From the NCBI GenBank assembly GCA_026713345.1, contig JAPOOQ010000636.1, positions 1 to 22,500 of the forward strand: a DNA stretch of 22,500 nt, written 5' to 3'. This DNA comes from Gemmatimonadota bacterium (GTDB lineage: Bacteria > Gemmatimonadota > Gemmatimonadetes > Longimicrobiales > Gaopeijiaceae). The notes under the pieces are model-generated. The model saw only the letters and a list, made by a program, of their open reading frames with translations. It was not told the DNA's origin and ran no database searches. The position numbers and the translations under genes were made by a program. This document shows positions 1-8,271 of the stretch, piece by piece; the first letter of the stretch is position 1; each line of letters starts with the position of its first letter.

Positions 1-204
1 CCGGATGGAATCGAAGGACGCAAGATCGGCGACGATCACGCGGTGTTCGTGGGGAGGCCCGGGCGGCGCGAGTTCGCCGAGGGCCTGGCAGCCACGGTCT
101 CCGTCGCGGCAGAGCAGGATCAGCGGGTGGCCCGCGGCCGCGAGGTTTTTTGCCGCGGCCAGTCCGATTCCGCGGTTGGCGCCGGTGATGATGATGGTGT
201 TCAT
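1..204 (-). CDS. Short-chain dehydrogenase/reductase (SDR), 5' part only
   Basis: This is the N-terminal 68 residues of an NAD(P)-dependent SDR; the rest lies beyond the window edge. The protein opens with a beta strand (MNTIII) followed by the classical SDR cofactor motif TGANRGIG (residues 7-14). A basic residue in LLCRD (R33) suggests NADPH preference, and DLASFDSI near the cut fits the Asp of the adenine-binding loop. The pattern resembles retinol-dehydrogenase/WWOX-like SDRs, but the substrate cannot be told from this fragment. An in-frame ATG at 228 would add eight residues (MDSNPHPS). Neither start has a good Shine-Dalgarno sequence. I prefer 204 because SDRs normally begin directly at the first strand. 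It is divergent from nurA. Confidence 0.85.
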   Translation of the reverse strand, partial: MNTIIITGANRGIGLAAAKNLAAAGHPLILLCRDGDRGCQALGELAPPGPPHEHRVIVADLASFDSIR

Positions 205-313
205 GGAGGGGTGGGGGTTCGAGTCCATGGTGTGCCGGACCGCGGAAGCGACCGACCCGGTATCCTAACATGCTAGCTTTCGTGGCACTTGCGATGAAGT
301 TCCGTGAGGTCTT

Positions 314-1333
314 GTGCGTCAAACCATACTCCGGGCTACAGACATGGCACTCTCCGAAGCGAACCCCACCGCGCGCGCCTTCATCGGAGTCGAGCCATTC
401 GACGCGTCCTACGGAGCCGGCTTTCGCGCGGGCGAAGAGGAAGAACACACCGTTGAATGCCGGGTCGTGGAGGACGGGGGACGCTTCCGCATTCACCGGC
501 CTCCGGACGCGGGCCCCCCGGCACGCCTCTGCTTCGTGGACGGGGTACGCCGCACCGAGGCTCACCTGACGCGCACGAATTCGGAGGGCGAGACGATTAC
601 GGGGCTCGCGGGGGCGTGGGGAGCGGGGGCGGTCCTGATCGACAGGGACGGGCCGGCGGAGATCGGCCATGTGGAGGTCGGGCGGGCGGTCATCTTTTCC
701 GGCGGGGAGCGGGTGGGGCTGCGCCCGCACGCCGGGGGATGGCGCTGGACGTCCCTTGCGGTCGAGAGCGAAGAGCCCCACGCGGCGTCGCAACACCTCC
801 AGCGCCTCATGCGGGATACCGAGGCCGAGATTGCCGACCGGCTGTTCGCGGAAGGCTGGATGGTCGTGTTCGACGGACCGCTTCACGGCATTCGTCTCAG
901 CAGCGCAGTGCCCGTAGTGGGGTACGTGAAGACCCACCACCGGCGCACTCTTGCAGTCGAGCACTGGCAGGCCGTGCCGCGCCTCGCCGTCGGAGAACGG
1001 ACGAGCCTCTTCGCCATGAAGGGCGAACGGTACGCGTGCTACATCCGCGTGGGCGACCCGGGGCCGTGGGCGGGTCCCTGGGCGGGGATCGCGCGCCTGG
1101 AGGTGCCCGCGAGCTCGGGGAGCGGCCAGGCCGTCGCCACGGTGGACCGGGCCGCTCGCTGGCTCCCCGTTTTCGCGTCGGCGCCACACCGCGACGCCCG
1201 TGCGCCGGTCAATCTGGCCCCCGTCGCGCGGCTCGAACAGCACCTTCACCACCTGCTCGGCGACTCGCGGCTGGCTTTGCGTGCCGTTCGGGAAGCCGTC
1301 ATGCAACTCAACCGGGATGAGGAGGCCGCGTGA
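314..1333 (+). CDS. nurA: NurA-domain nuclease
   Basis: NurA proteins are Mn-dependent 5'-3' exonucleases/endonucleases that work with the HerA translocase to resect double-strand breaks. What is visible: FVDGVRR (Asp about residue 76) matches the first catalytic Asp motif of NurA, WMVVFDGPLHG (Asp about 187) matches the second DG-L motif, then GYVKTHHRR and CYIRVGD follow in the expected order, with a His-rich C-terminal helix (LEQHLHHLL). The length, 339 aa, suits the family. The GTG at 314 has GAGG five bases upstream; the ATG at 344 is an alternative that removes ten residues but has no visible ribosome site. The stop overlaps the herA start by four bases (GTGA). Assignment rests on motifs plus the HerA neighbour. 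Confidence 0.82.
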   Translation: MRQTILRATDMALSEANPTARAFIGVEPFDASYGAGFRAGEEEEHTVECRVVEDGGRFRIHRPPDAGPPARLCFVDGVRRTEAHLTRTNSEGETITGLAGAWGAGAVLIDRDGPAEIGHVEVGRAVIFSGGERVGLRPHAGGWRWTSLAVESEEPHAASQHLQRLMRDTEAEIADRLFAEGWMVVFDGPLHGIRLSSAVPVVGYVKTHHRRTLAVEHWQAVPRLAVGERTSLFAMKGERYACYIRVGDPGPWAGPWAGIARLEVPASSGSGQAVATVDRAARWLPVFASAPHRDARAPVNLAPVARLEQHLHHLLGDSRLALRAVREAVMQLNRDEEAA

Positions 1334-3168
1334 GCGACCAGGACGGAAACCCCCTGCCGAACCCCCGGATCGGGCTGGTGGACGGCTCGCACGACAGCAA
1401 TTCGCGCGACTTCCAGGTGGTCCTCGACCCCGACGCGAGTGTCCAGCTGGACCAGCTCGTCGCCGTCCGCAACGAACTTCCCGACGGGACGAGAGTCACC
1501 CACTACGGAATCGTCACCGAGTTGCGCAGCCGATTCGAGGGCGCCGATCTGCCTTCCGACACGGCCCGGGTTGTCGATCGCGTCATTCCCGCAGAGCATG
1601 TGCGTCTCGCCGAAGTGAGGGTGCTGCGCGTCGTGCCCGAACTCTTCGTAGCGCCGAACGCCGGCTCCGTGGCCATGCGTGCCGTGGGCGCGGACCGCAC
1701 GATCGCCCTGTTCGAGGACGAGATGAAGCGCGGCAAGCTCCCGGCCGGGCTGGACATGGGAGGCGAACCCGTCTACGCCGACATGCGCTTCGTCGACGGC
1801 CGCTCCGGGGGACACTTCTCCATCTCGGGGATCTCGGGCGTGGCGACCAAGACTTCGTACGCGCTGTACATCCTCTACCAGCTGCTCGAGACCGAGGGCG
1901 GCATGGCGCTGCTCGGAGGCCGCGCCGAACGCGAGAACGTGCGTGCGCTCGTCTTCAACACCAAGGGCGAGGACCTGCTCCACCTCGATCGCCCGAACTC
2001 GGAGTTCCCGGGCAGGCCGGGCGTCCGCACACAGTGGCGCGCCCTCGGCGTCGGCGATCCCGGTCCCTTCCGTTCGGTGCGGCTGTACGCCCCCCGGCGA
2101 CCCGGCGTCTCGGGGACGGTGCCCGGCGTCAAGTCCCGCGACACCGGCGACGTACACGCCTACGGATGGACACCTGAGCAGTTCATTCGGGACCAACTCC
2201 TCCAGTTCTGTTTCACCTCCGAGGACGACCGCTCGACCCAGGTAGGCTTCATCGAACAGCAGTTCCGCATTCAGCTCCTACGGCACCTTCGCCGCCTCGA
2301 GGGAGGAGAGTCGGGCGCGGTCGTGATCCTGCCGACCGTCCCCGAGGACACCAGCTTCGACCCGGACCGGCTCGCGGCGAGGGAACCCGAGTCGGTGCGC
2401 GCGGGCGCCGGCCACGTGATCGAGGACTTCGGGGACTTCGTCGACTTCACCGAGAAGATGGCCAACCGGGACGACGAAGAGGCTCTCAAGGCCTGGTTCG
2501 GACGCACCCAGTCGGGCACCCGCCAGGCCTACCTGCGACGGTTGCTGCGGCTGCGCAAGCACATCGGGCCGCTGATCGGTTGCGGGCTCAGGCCCGTGTC
2601 GTCCGAGAACGCCCGGCTGCACGTGGTCGACATCTCCACCCTGCACGACGACGCACAGCGCTTCGTGGTTGGCTCGCTGCTGGACGGCGTGTGGCGCGAG
2701 AAGCAGGGGACGGGGCGCGTTCCACTCCGCTTCGTGGTCCTGGACGAGCTCAACAAGTACGCGCCCGCGAAGGGGTACTCGCCACTGCGGGAGCTGCTGG
2801 TGGATATCGCCGAGCGCGGGCGTTCTCTGGGTGTACTCCTGGTGGGCGCGCAGCAGGCCGCTTCGGCGGTCGCTCCGGCGCTCCCCCGCAACGCGTCAAT
2901 CAAGGTGGCCGGGCGGCTCGACGCGAACGAGGCCGACGCCTACCGCTTCCTGTCTTCCGCGCTCCGCCAGCGTGCGTCGCGCTTCATGCCCGGGACCATG
3001 GTGCTGTCCCAGCCGATCGTGCCCGAGCCGATTCCCCTGCGCTTCCCCTTCCCGCCCTACGCCACCAACCCGGACGAGGCCGAGGCCGACGAGGTGCGCG
3101 ACAGGGAGCGGACGGACACGATCATGGCGAATCTGGGCGCGATGGCGGGGGCGAAGGTGGAGCTGTAG
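1330..3168 (+). CDS. herA: HerA-type hexameric DNA translocase/ATPase (HAS-barrel plus DUF87-like)
   Basis: HerA is an FtsK/VirB4-like hexameric ATPase that drives DNA into its partner nuclease NurA. The 612-aa protein has a beta-rich N-terminal part (about residues 1-150, HAS-barrel-like, containing THYGIVTEL), then a RecA-type ATPase core. Walker B is clear: RFVVLDELNKYAP with D472 and E473. A candidate arginine-finger region follows (LPRNASIKVAGRLD, about residues 519-532). The Walker A region is odd: GISGVATKTS at about 167-176 in place of GxxGxGKS, one residue longer and lacking the Gly before Lys. GTG start 1330 overlaps the nurA stop by four bases, which implies translational coupling. 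Eleven bases separate it from the next gene. Mechanistic role is inferred from archaeal HerA-NurA. Confidence 0.85.
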   Translation: MSDQDGNPLPNPRIGLVDGSHDSNSRDFQVVLDPDASVQLDQLVAVRNELPDGTRVTHYGIVTELRSRFEGADLPSDTARVVDRVIPAEHVRLAEVRVLRVVPELFVAPNAGSVAMRAVGADRTIALFEDEMKRGKLPAGLDMGGEPVYADMRFVDGRSGGHFSISGISGVATKTSYALYILYQLLETEGGMALLGGRAERENVRALVFNTKGEDLLHLDRPNSEFPGRPGVRTQWRALGVGDPGPFRSVRLYAPRRPGVSGTVPGVKSRDTGDVHAYGWTPEQFIRDQLLQFCFTSEDDRSTQVGFIEQQFRIQLLRHLRRLEGGESGAVVILPTVPEDTSFDPDRLAAREPESVRAGAGHVIEDFGDFVDFTEKMANRDDEEALKAWFGRTQSGTRQAYLRRLLRLRKHIGPLIGCGLRPVSSENARLHVVDISTLHDDAQRFVVGSLLDGVWREKQGTGRVPLRFVVLDELNKYAPAKGYSPLRELLVDIAERGRSLGVLLVGAQQAASAVAPALPRNASIKVAGRLDANEADAYRFLSSALRQRASRFMPGTMVLSQPIVPEPIPLRFPFPPYATNPDEAEADEVRDRERTDTIMANLGAMAGAKVEL

Positions 3169-3179
3169 GGGGACGAACA

Positions 3180-4439
3180 TTGAAACTCATTCACACCGCC
3201 GACTGGCATCTCGGCGCCAGGCTGGGACGCCACGACAGAATACAGGACCACCAGACGGCGCTACGTGCGCTCCTGGACGTGGCCGCCGCCGAGCGCCCCG
3301 ACCTCATCATCCACGCGGGCGACCTCTTCGACGCCTACCGGCCCCCCTACCCTGCGCTGCGCCTCGGGGTCACCGCCCTGCAGCGGCTGGCGCAGATCGC
3401 GCCGACCGTGGTGATCTGCGGCAATCACGACTCGGGCGCCCTCTTCGATGTCCTCGACGACATGGCCGGCATGGTCTCGCCCCGGCGCCTCCGGTTCGTC
3501 ACCTCACCGCGCGTCCTGGAGTTCGACGAACTCGCGGAGGCCCCCGTCGCGCTGGCGTGCGTCCCCTTCATCCCCCCCGGCGCGATCACCGACTACGCCA
3601 CCGGCGACGCGTCGCGCTTCGAGGGCGACTACGCGGACGGCATCCGCACCCTTAACGACCAAGTGATCTCCCGCGCCCGCGAGGTAGCGGGCCCGCAAGG
3701 CATCGTCCTCTACACCGCCCACCTGCACGTCGACGGGGCGCGTCCCGGCAACTCCGAGCGGCGGTTCACCGTCGGCGAGGACCACGCCACGCACACAAAG
3801 GGCCTGCACCGAGCACTCTACTGCGCCTTCGGGCACATCCACGACCCGCAACAGCTTCCGGGAAGCGCGCGCGGCCGGTATGCCGGGTCGCTCAACCCGC
3901 TGGACTACGGCGAGAGCAACCAGAGCAAGCACGCGGTGGTAGTCACGATCGGCGACGATGTCCAGGTCGGCGAACGGGAACTGCCTCCGGGGAGGCCATT
4001 GGAGAGCTTCGCCGGAACGCTTCAGGAACTGGAGGCGCGAGCGGCGAACGGGGCGCTCGACGGCTGCTTCCTCAAGGCCGTCGTCAGGTCCGATGACCCG
4101 ATTCCCGAACTGGCGGACCGAGTGGCCGAGTGGTCGCCGGCGTGCGTGATATTCAACCTGGTCAACGAGGTGGCCAACCGGCCCGTCAAGGCGATCTCCG
4201 GGACCGACGACGGCGAGGAGCCCTCCATTGAGGATCTCTTCCTCGAGTGGCGGAGCACGGCGGCGACGGGCAGGGCTACGAAGGCGCCCCGTGACACGGT
4301 GCTGGCACTCTTTCGCGAGGCCGTGGCCGGATCGGGGGGCGAAGAGGGGACGGACTTCGGGTTGACCCGGCTCACGGCGCGAGCCGAGGGAGTCCTGGCT
4401 GCACTGCGCGGGGGATTGGGCCTCCCAAGGGACGACTGA
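3180..4439 (+). CDS. sbcD: Mre11/SbcD-type DNA-end nuclease subunit
   Basis: This is a calcineurin-like metallophosphoesterase that forms the nuclease half of the Mre11-Rad50 (SbcCD) complex, cutting at blocked ends and hairpins. All metal-ligand motifs are present in order: TADWHLG (D8, H10), HAGDLFDAYRP (D48), CGNHDSG (N82, H83), TAHLHVDG (H181/H183) and FGHIHDP (H219, H221). The length of 419 aa is normal. I place the start at TTG 3180 because the motif-bearing sequence begins there (LKLIHTADWH), as usual for the family, and a GGGGGA ribosome site ends seven bases upstream. The open frame extends further 5' but that part overlaps herA and has no homology. It sits four bases before rad50. 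Confidence 0.95.
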   Translation: MKLIHTADWHLGARLGRHDRIQDHQTALRALLDVAAAERPDLIIHAGDLFDAYRPPYPALRLGVTALQRLAQIAPTVVICGNHDSGALFDVLDDMAGMVSPRRLRFVTSPRVLEFDELAEAPVALACVPFIPPGAITDYATGDASRFEGDYADGIRTLNDQVISRAREVAGPQGIVLYTAHLHVDGARPGNSERRFTVGEDHATHTKGLHRALYCAFGHIHDPQQLPGSARGRYAGSLNPLDYGESNQSKHAVVVTIGDDVQVGERELPPGRPLESFAGTLQELEARAANGALDGCFLKAVVRSDDPIPELADRVAEWSPACVIFNLVNEVANRPVKAISGTDDGEEPSIEDLFLEWRSTAATGRATKAPRDTVLALFREAVAGSGGEEGTDFGLTRLTARAEGVLAALRGGLGLPRDD

Positions 4440-4443
4440 CCGG

Positions 4444-7400
4444 ATGCGACCGCTTCGAATCACCATCGAGGGACTGCGTTCCTTCCGGGCCGAGGTCGGG
4501 ATCGACTTCGGCGGCCGCACCCAGATCGCGGTGATCGGCGACACCGGCGCCGGGAAGTCCTCGATCCTCGAAGCGATGACCTATGCGCTCTACGGGCAGA
4601 CCTCGCTCGGGAGCGGATCCAAGCAGGAGCTGATGAACGCCACGTCCGACGTGATGCGCGTGGTGCTGCGCTTCCAGGTGGCAGGCGAGGAGTGGGAAGT
4701 CACCAGGGTGGACCGGCGCGCGGGTGGAGGAGGACTCCGCCCTGCCCAGGCACAGCTGGTGCGCTACGGGCCCGGCGGCGAGACAATTGACAAGGTCGAG
4801 CAGGTCAGGCCCGTCAACGAACGGGTGCAGGGGCTGATCGGGCTCGACAGCGACGCCTTTCTCCGCACCGTGATCCTGCCGCAGGGGCGCTTCGCCCGCC
4901 TTCTGGTCGAGGACGCACCCTCCGCCCGCACCGAAATCCTGCGCCAGGTGTGGCGCACCCACGATCTGGAGGCGGCGGGAGAGGTGGCGAAGCAGAGGCT
5001 GGGCCAGGCTGGAACGCTGGCGGCGCGGCTTCTGGACGAGGAGCAGCGCCATCCCGACGATCCCGAAGAGCACCTGGCGCGGCTGACCTCCGAGGCCGAC
5101 AAGGCGAGTCGCCGGGCGGATACGCTGGCCGATCTCCGAGACCGGTGCATGCGGGCCCGGGAAACCGTCCGTCGCTCCGAGGCGACGATCGTAGCGGCCC
5201 GGCACGCAGGCGAACGCGTGACCCCGTCAGCGATGGACGAACTGGCCGATAAGCTGGCGCCCGTGGAGAGTGCGCAGCACCGGATGGAGGCCGAAGCGAA
5301 AGAGCTGGAGGGGCGGGAGACCAGCCTGAAGCGGGACCTGAAGCGCATCCCGACCGACGACGGCCCCGACGATCGCGGGGTCGCGCGCGCCCTGGCCGCA
5401 CTGGACGCGCTCCCGGATGAAGTGGCGAAGGCAGTGGGTGCGGCCGAGGCGCTACGCGGGGCGATTTCCGGCGAGGCCAAGGCAGCGAAGGAGGATGTCC
5501 AGGTGCGGCAAGCCCTCGATTCGGCAAAGGGTCGGTTGGCCCGGCACGAGGCGCTGGAGCCGCCCCTCTCGGAAGCCGTCGGCTCCGCACGTGAGCTCGT
5601 GATCAAGGCCGAGCGCTGGTATGAGAAGTGCAGCGACCTTCGTGAGCGCATCCGCTCGACGGAGGACGGGTTGGCCAGGCGCGACGAAGAGATGATCGAT
5701 GTGATTGCACGGCTCGCGACGGCGCAGGATGATCTGCAGGGGGCGCAGGAGCTCCTGCAACGCGCCGAGCAGGAGCTGAATGAGGCGCGGCGCACCAACG
5801 CGGCCGCCGCCGCGGCCCACGGCCTCTGTCCGGGCGACGAGTGTCCCGTTTGCCGGGGCGATATTCCAGAGGGCTGGACCCCGCCGCGCGACACCGGTCT
5901 GGATGCGGCCCGCGAGGCACACAATGCGGCGAGGTCACAAGCCGACGTGACGGGCAGGGTGGTGGCCGATCTCAAGGCGCAACAGAAGTCCGCCCGGCAG
6001 GGGACCGCATGTGTCAAGGAGGAACTGGACGCCCTCCGATCCGAGATCGCCGGCGCACTCGGCCACCTTCGCGGCGCCGCCGGGCTGGACGACGCTTTTC
6101 CGCTCGCACAGGACGCGCCACTGCCGGACCGGGACCAGGTCGTCGCCCCGGCTGGACAGCGTCTCCGCGAGGCCGAGGCGAAGCTGAGCGATCACCGCGC
6201 CGAGGCCGAGGAGCTGCGCAAGGCGCAAACAAGTGCCCAGGTGGAGGCGACCTCGGCCCGGCAGACACTCGAGCACGCACGGGATGCCATCACCAGAACC
6301 CGCAACACCGCCGCCGAGACCCTCGACGCTCTCAACCAGCGCATCCGATCCATCCCCCAACCCTTCCGCCCCCAGCTCATCCTCCCCGCCGACCCCGTGG
6401 AGCTGCAGACGGTCGACGCGACCCCCGTCGACCGCGCCTCCTACGCGGCACGGGAACGCGAGGAGATCCTTCAGCAGCGCGAGCAGAAGCGGACGCGCCT
6501 TCGCACCGAAATCGACGACACGCAAACCGCGCTGAAACACCTCGAACAGACCCGCAAAACCCAGGTCGACATTCCCCTGCAAGCCCTGGTGCGTGCGCTG
6601 GCCAACCACCGAACCGCTCTTGCAGACGCCGTTCGCGAGTTGGCTGCCGACATCGCGGTCCCAGCTGCCGTCCACTACCCGGTGGACGCGGAGACGCTCG
6701 GGGAGGGAGCGGGCCGACTCCGCGAAGCGATGGCCGAGGTGGTGGCCCTGGCAACGAAGCTTCGCGGCCGCGCTCTCGCCGCCGCCGAGGAAGCCCACGG
6801 CGAAGCCCGCAAGATCGCCGGACAGCTCGACCCTCCCGCCGATCCAACCGACCTCGACGCCCTGGTCCAATCCACCGCCGAATCCGCCGACGCCGCGCGC
6901 TACAAGGCCTTGGACGCGAAGCGGGCCCGCGACGCATTCACCGCGATCCTCGACGACCTCCTGGAGCTCCGGCAGACTGCCGACGAGGTTTCCGCTCTGG
7001 AGCTCGCTCTGGGCGATCTCGACGCCACACTCAAGCCGGGCGCGTTCCTCAAGTGGCTCACGCTGCGGCGTTCGCGGGACCTGCTGGTGTACGCTTCCAG
7101 GATGCTGAAAGAAATGACCACGGGCCGCTACAGTTTCGCCGACCCGGGCGACCTGGAGGAGCAGCAGTGGCTGGTCGTCGACAACGACTCGGGACAGGCA
7201 CGCTCCCCTGCCAGCCTATCCGGCGGGGAACAGTTCATCGGGTCGCTGTCGCTCGCGCTGGGGATGGTTGAGATGATGGCCCGGAGCGGCGGCCGCCTCG
7301 AATCGCTCTTCCTCGACGAGGGCTTCGGGTCGCTGGACCGCAACAACCTCGATTCGGCCATCGAGGCGCTCTCGATGGTGGCCGGAACGGGCCGAATGGT

Positions 7401-7575
7401 GGGCGTGATCTCCCACGTTGGCGCCGTCGCCGAGCAGATCGACGACGTGCTCGCCGTGACGCGGAGTGCGACGGGTAGCCAGGTGACGTGGCTCTCCCGC
7501 TCCCAGCGACAGGAGCTCGCACGCTCCGACGCGGGGCTGGAGGGAGCCTCGGCGCTGGCGGGGTTGCTGGAGTAG
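4444..7575 (+). CDS. sbcC: Rad50/SbcC-type SMC-like ATPase
   Basis: This is the ATPase partner of Mre11/SbcD. It tethers DNA ends and gates nuclease access. The 1043-aa protein shows the full SMC-like plan: N-terminal Walker A GDTGAGKSS (residues 32-40), Q-loop region ILPQGRFARLL, two long Glu/Ala/Arg-rich coiled coils, and a central zinc hook with CPVC (C467, C470) preceded by another Cys (C462). At the C-terminus are the ABC signature LSGGEQ (925-930), Walker B LFLDEGFGSLD (D958, E959) and the H-loop region VISHVG. ATG 4444 lies four bases after the mre11 stop. It is the last gene of the nurA-herA-mre11-rad50 run; 104 bp separate it from the next gene. Confidence 0.95.
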   Translation: MRPLRITIEGLRSFRAEVGIDFGGRTQIAVIGDTGAGKSSILEAMTYALYGQTSLGSGSKQELMNATSDVMRVVLRFQVAGEEWEVTRVDRRAGGGGLRPAQAQLVRYGPGGETIDKVEQVRPVNERVQGLIGLDSDAFLRTVILPQGRFARLLVEDAPSARTEILRQVWRTHDLEAAGEVAKQRLGQAGTLAARLLDEEQRHPDDPEEHLARLTSEADKASRRADTLADLRDRCMRARETVRRSEATIVAARHAGERVTPSAMDELADKLAPVESAQHRMEAEAKELEGRETSLKRDLKRIPTDDGPDDRGVARALAALDALPDEVAKAVGAAEALRGAISGEAKAAKEDVQVRQALDSAKGRLARHEALEPPLSEAVGSARELVIKAERWYEKCSDLRERIRSTEDGLARRDEEMIDVIARLATAQDDLQGAQELLQRAEQELNEARRTNAAAAAAHGLCPGDECPVCRGDIPEGWTPPRDTGLDAAREAHNAARSQADVTGRVVADLKAQQKSARQGTACVKEELDALRSEIAGALGHLRGAAGLDDAFPLAQDAPLPDRDQVVAPAGQRLREAEAKLSDHRAEAEELRKAQTSAQVEATSARQTLEHARDAITRTRNTAAETLDALNQRIRSIPQPFRPQLILPADPVELQTVDATPVDRASYAAREREEILQQREQKRTRLRTEIDDTQTALKHLEQTRKTQVDIPLQALVRALANHRTALADAVRELAADIAVPAAVHYPVDAETLGEGAGRLREAMAEVVALATKLRGRALAAAEEAHGEARKIAGQLDPPADPTDLDALVQSTAESADAARYKALDAKRARDAFTAILDDLLELRQTADEVSALELALGDLDATLKPGAFLKWLTLRRSRDLLVYASRMLKEMTTGRYSFADPGDLEEQQWLVVDNDSGQARSPASLSGGEQFIGSLSLALGMVEMMARSGGRLESLFLDEGFGSLDRNNLDSAIEALSMVAGTGRMVGVISHVGAVAEQIDDVLAVTRSATGSQVTWLSRSQRQELARSDAGLEGASALAGLLE

Positions 7576-7669
7576 CCGGGTTCGACGTTATTCATAACAT
7601 CAGCGGACATGTCGTGGGGGCACGCCGGCGGTTGGCGGGCTCGGCTCCCGCGCCTTTCGGGCACACCCC

Positions 7670-7675
7670 GGAGGA
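7670..7675 (+). promoter_or_regulatory. Ribosome binding site fixing the nfuA start
   Basis: GGAGGA lies four bases before ATG 7680. It decides the start against longer in-frame alternatives reaching back into the end of rad50. Confidence 0.75.
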
Positions 7676-7679
7676 ACCG

Positions 7680-8270
7680 ATGAAACTGAACTTTACAGAT
7701 AGAGCCCGCGACATGGTCGTGTCCTTCATGGACATGGACGAGGACGGGCTGCAGGCGCTCAGGGTCGCGGTGGACGGCAGTCCCTTCGCGCCCCGCTACG
7801 AACTCACGCTGGTGGAGGCGGAGACCCGCGCGGCCACCGATGTCGAGGTCGACACCGGCCCCTTCACGGTGCTGGTGGACGAGGGGAGCGTGAAGCGGCT
7901 CGACGGCGCCACCGTCGACTACCTCGAGACCATCCAGGAGAGCGGCTTCCAGATCGTCCCGGATCCTGACGCCGTGGCGGAGTCGATGAACGAGATCGGT
8001 CCGACCGGCGAGTTGTTCGAGCGTGTGCGCCATGTGCTCGACACCGAGATCAACCCGGCGGTGGCGTCGCATGGAGGCGCGATCAACCTGGTGGACGTGC
8101 AGGGGACGGAGATCTTCATCGAGATGACCGGCGGATGCCAGGGGTGCGCCATGTCGCGGATGACGTTGCGCCAGGGCGTGGAGCGCATGGTGTCGCAGGC
8201 GGTGCCCGAAGTGACCGCGATTCACGACGTGACCGACCACGCCAGCGGAGACAATCCGTACTTCGCCTGA
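7680..8270 (+). CDS. nfuA: NfuA-like Fe-S cluster carrier (NifU C-terminal domain)
   Basis: NfuA-type proteins receive a [4Fe-4S] cluster and deliver it to apo-enzymes. The C-terminal half is a typical NifU domain: it opens with VRHVLDTEINPAVASHGGAINL and carries the cluster-binding pair in GGCQGCAMS (C153, C156), followed by TLRQGVERMV and a VPEVTAI strand. The N-terminal half (about residues 1-95) resembles a degenerate A-type (IscA/HesB-like) scaffold domain without its cysteines, as in E. coli NfuA. The length of 196 aa matches NfuA. ATG 7680 is preceded by a strong GGAGGA at 7670-7675. An upstream in-frame extension has no such support. Only one base separates its stop from the TTG of the next gene. 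Confidence 0.9.
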   Translation: MKLNFTDRARDMVVSFMDMDEDGLQALRVAVDGSPFAPRYELTLVEAETRAATDVEVDTGPFTVLVDEGSVKRLDGATVDYLETIQESGFQIVPDPDAVAESMNEIGPTGELFERVRHVLDTEINPAVASHGGAINLVDVQGTEIFIEMTGGCQGCAMSRMTLRQGVERMVSQAVPEVTAIHDVTDHASGDNPYFA

Positions 8271-8271
8271 G

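Noticed and set aside
1246..2196. Minus-strand frame of 316 codons opposite nurA/herA
   Set aside because: It spans the overlap of two well-supported plus-strand genes and lacks any recognisable feature.
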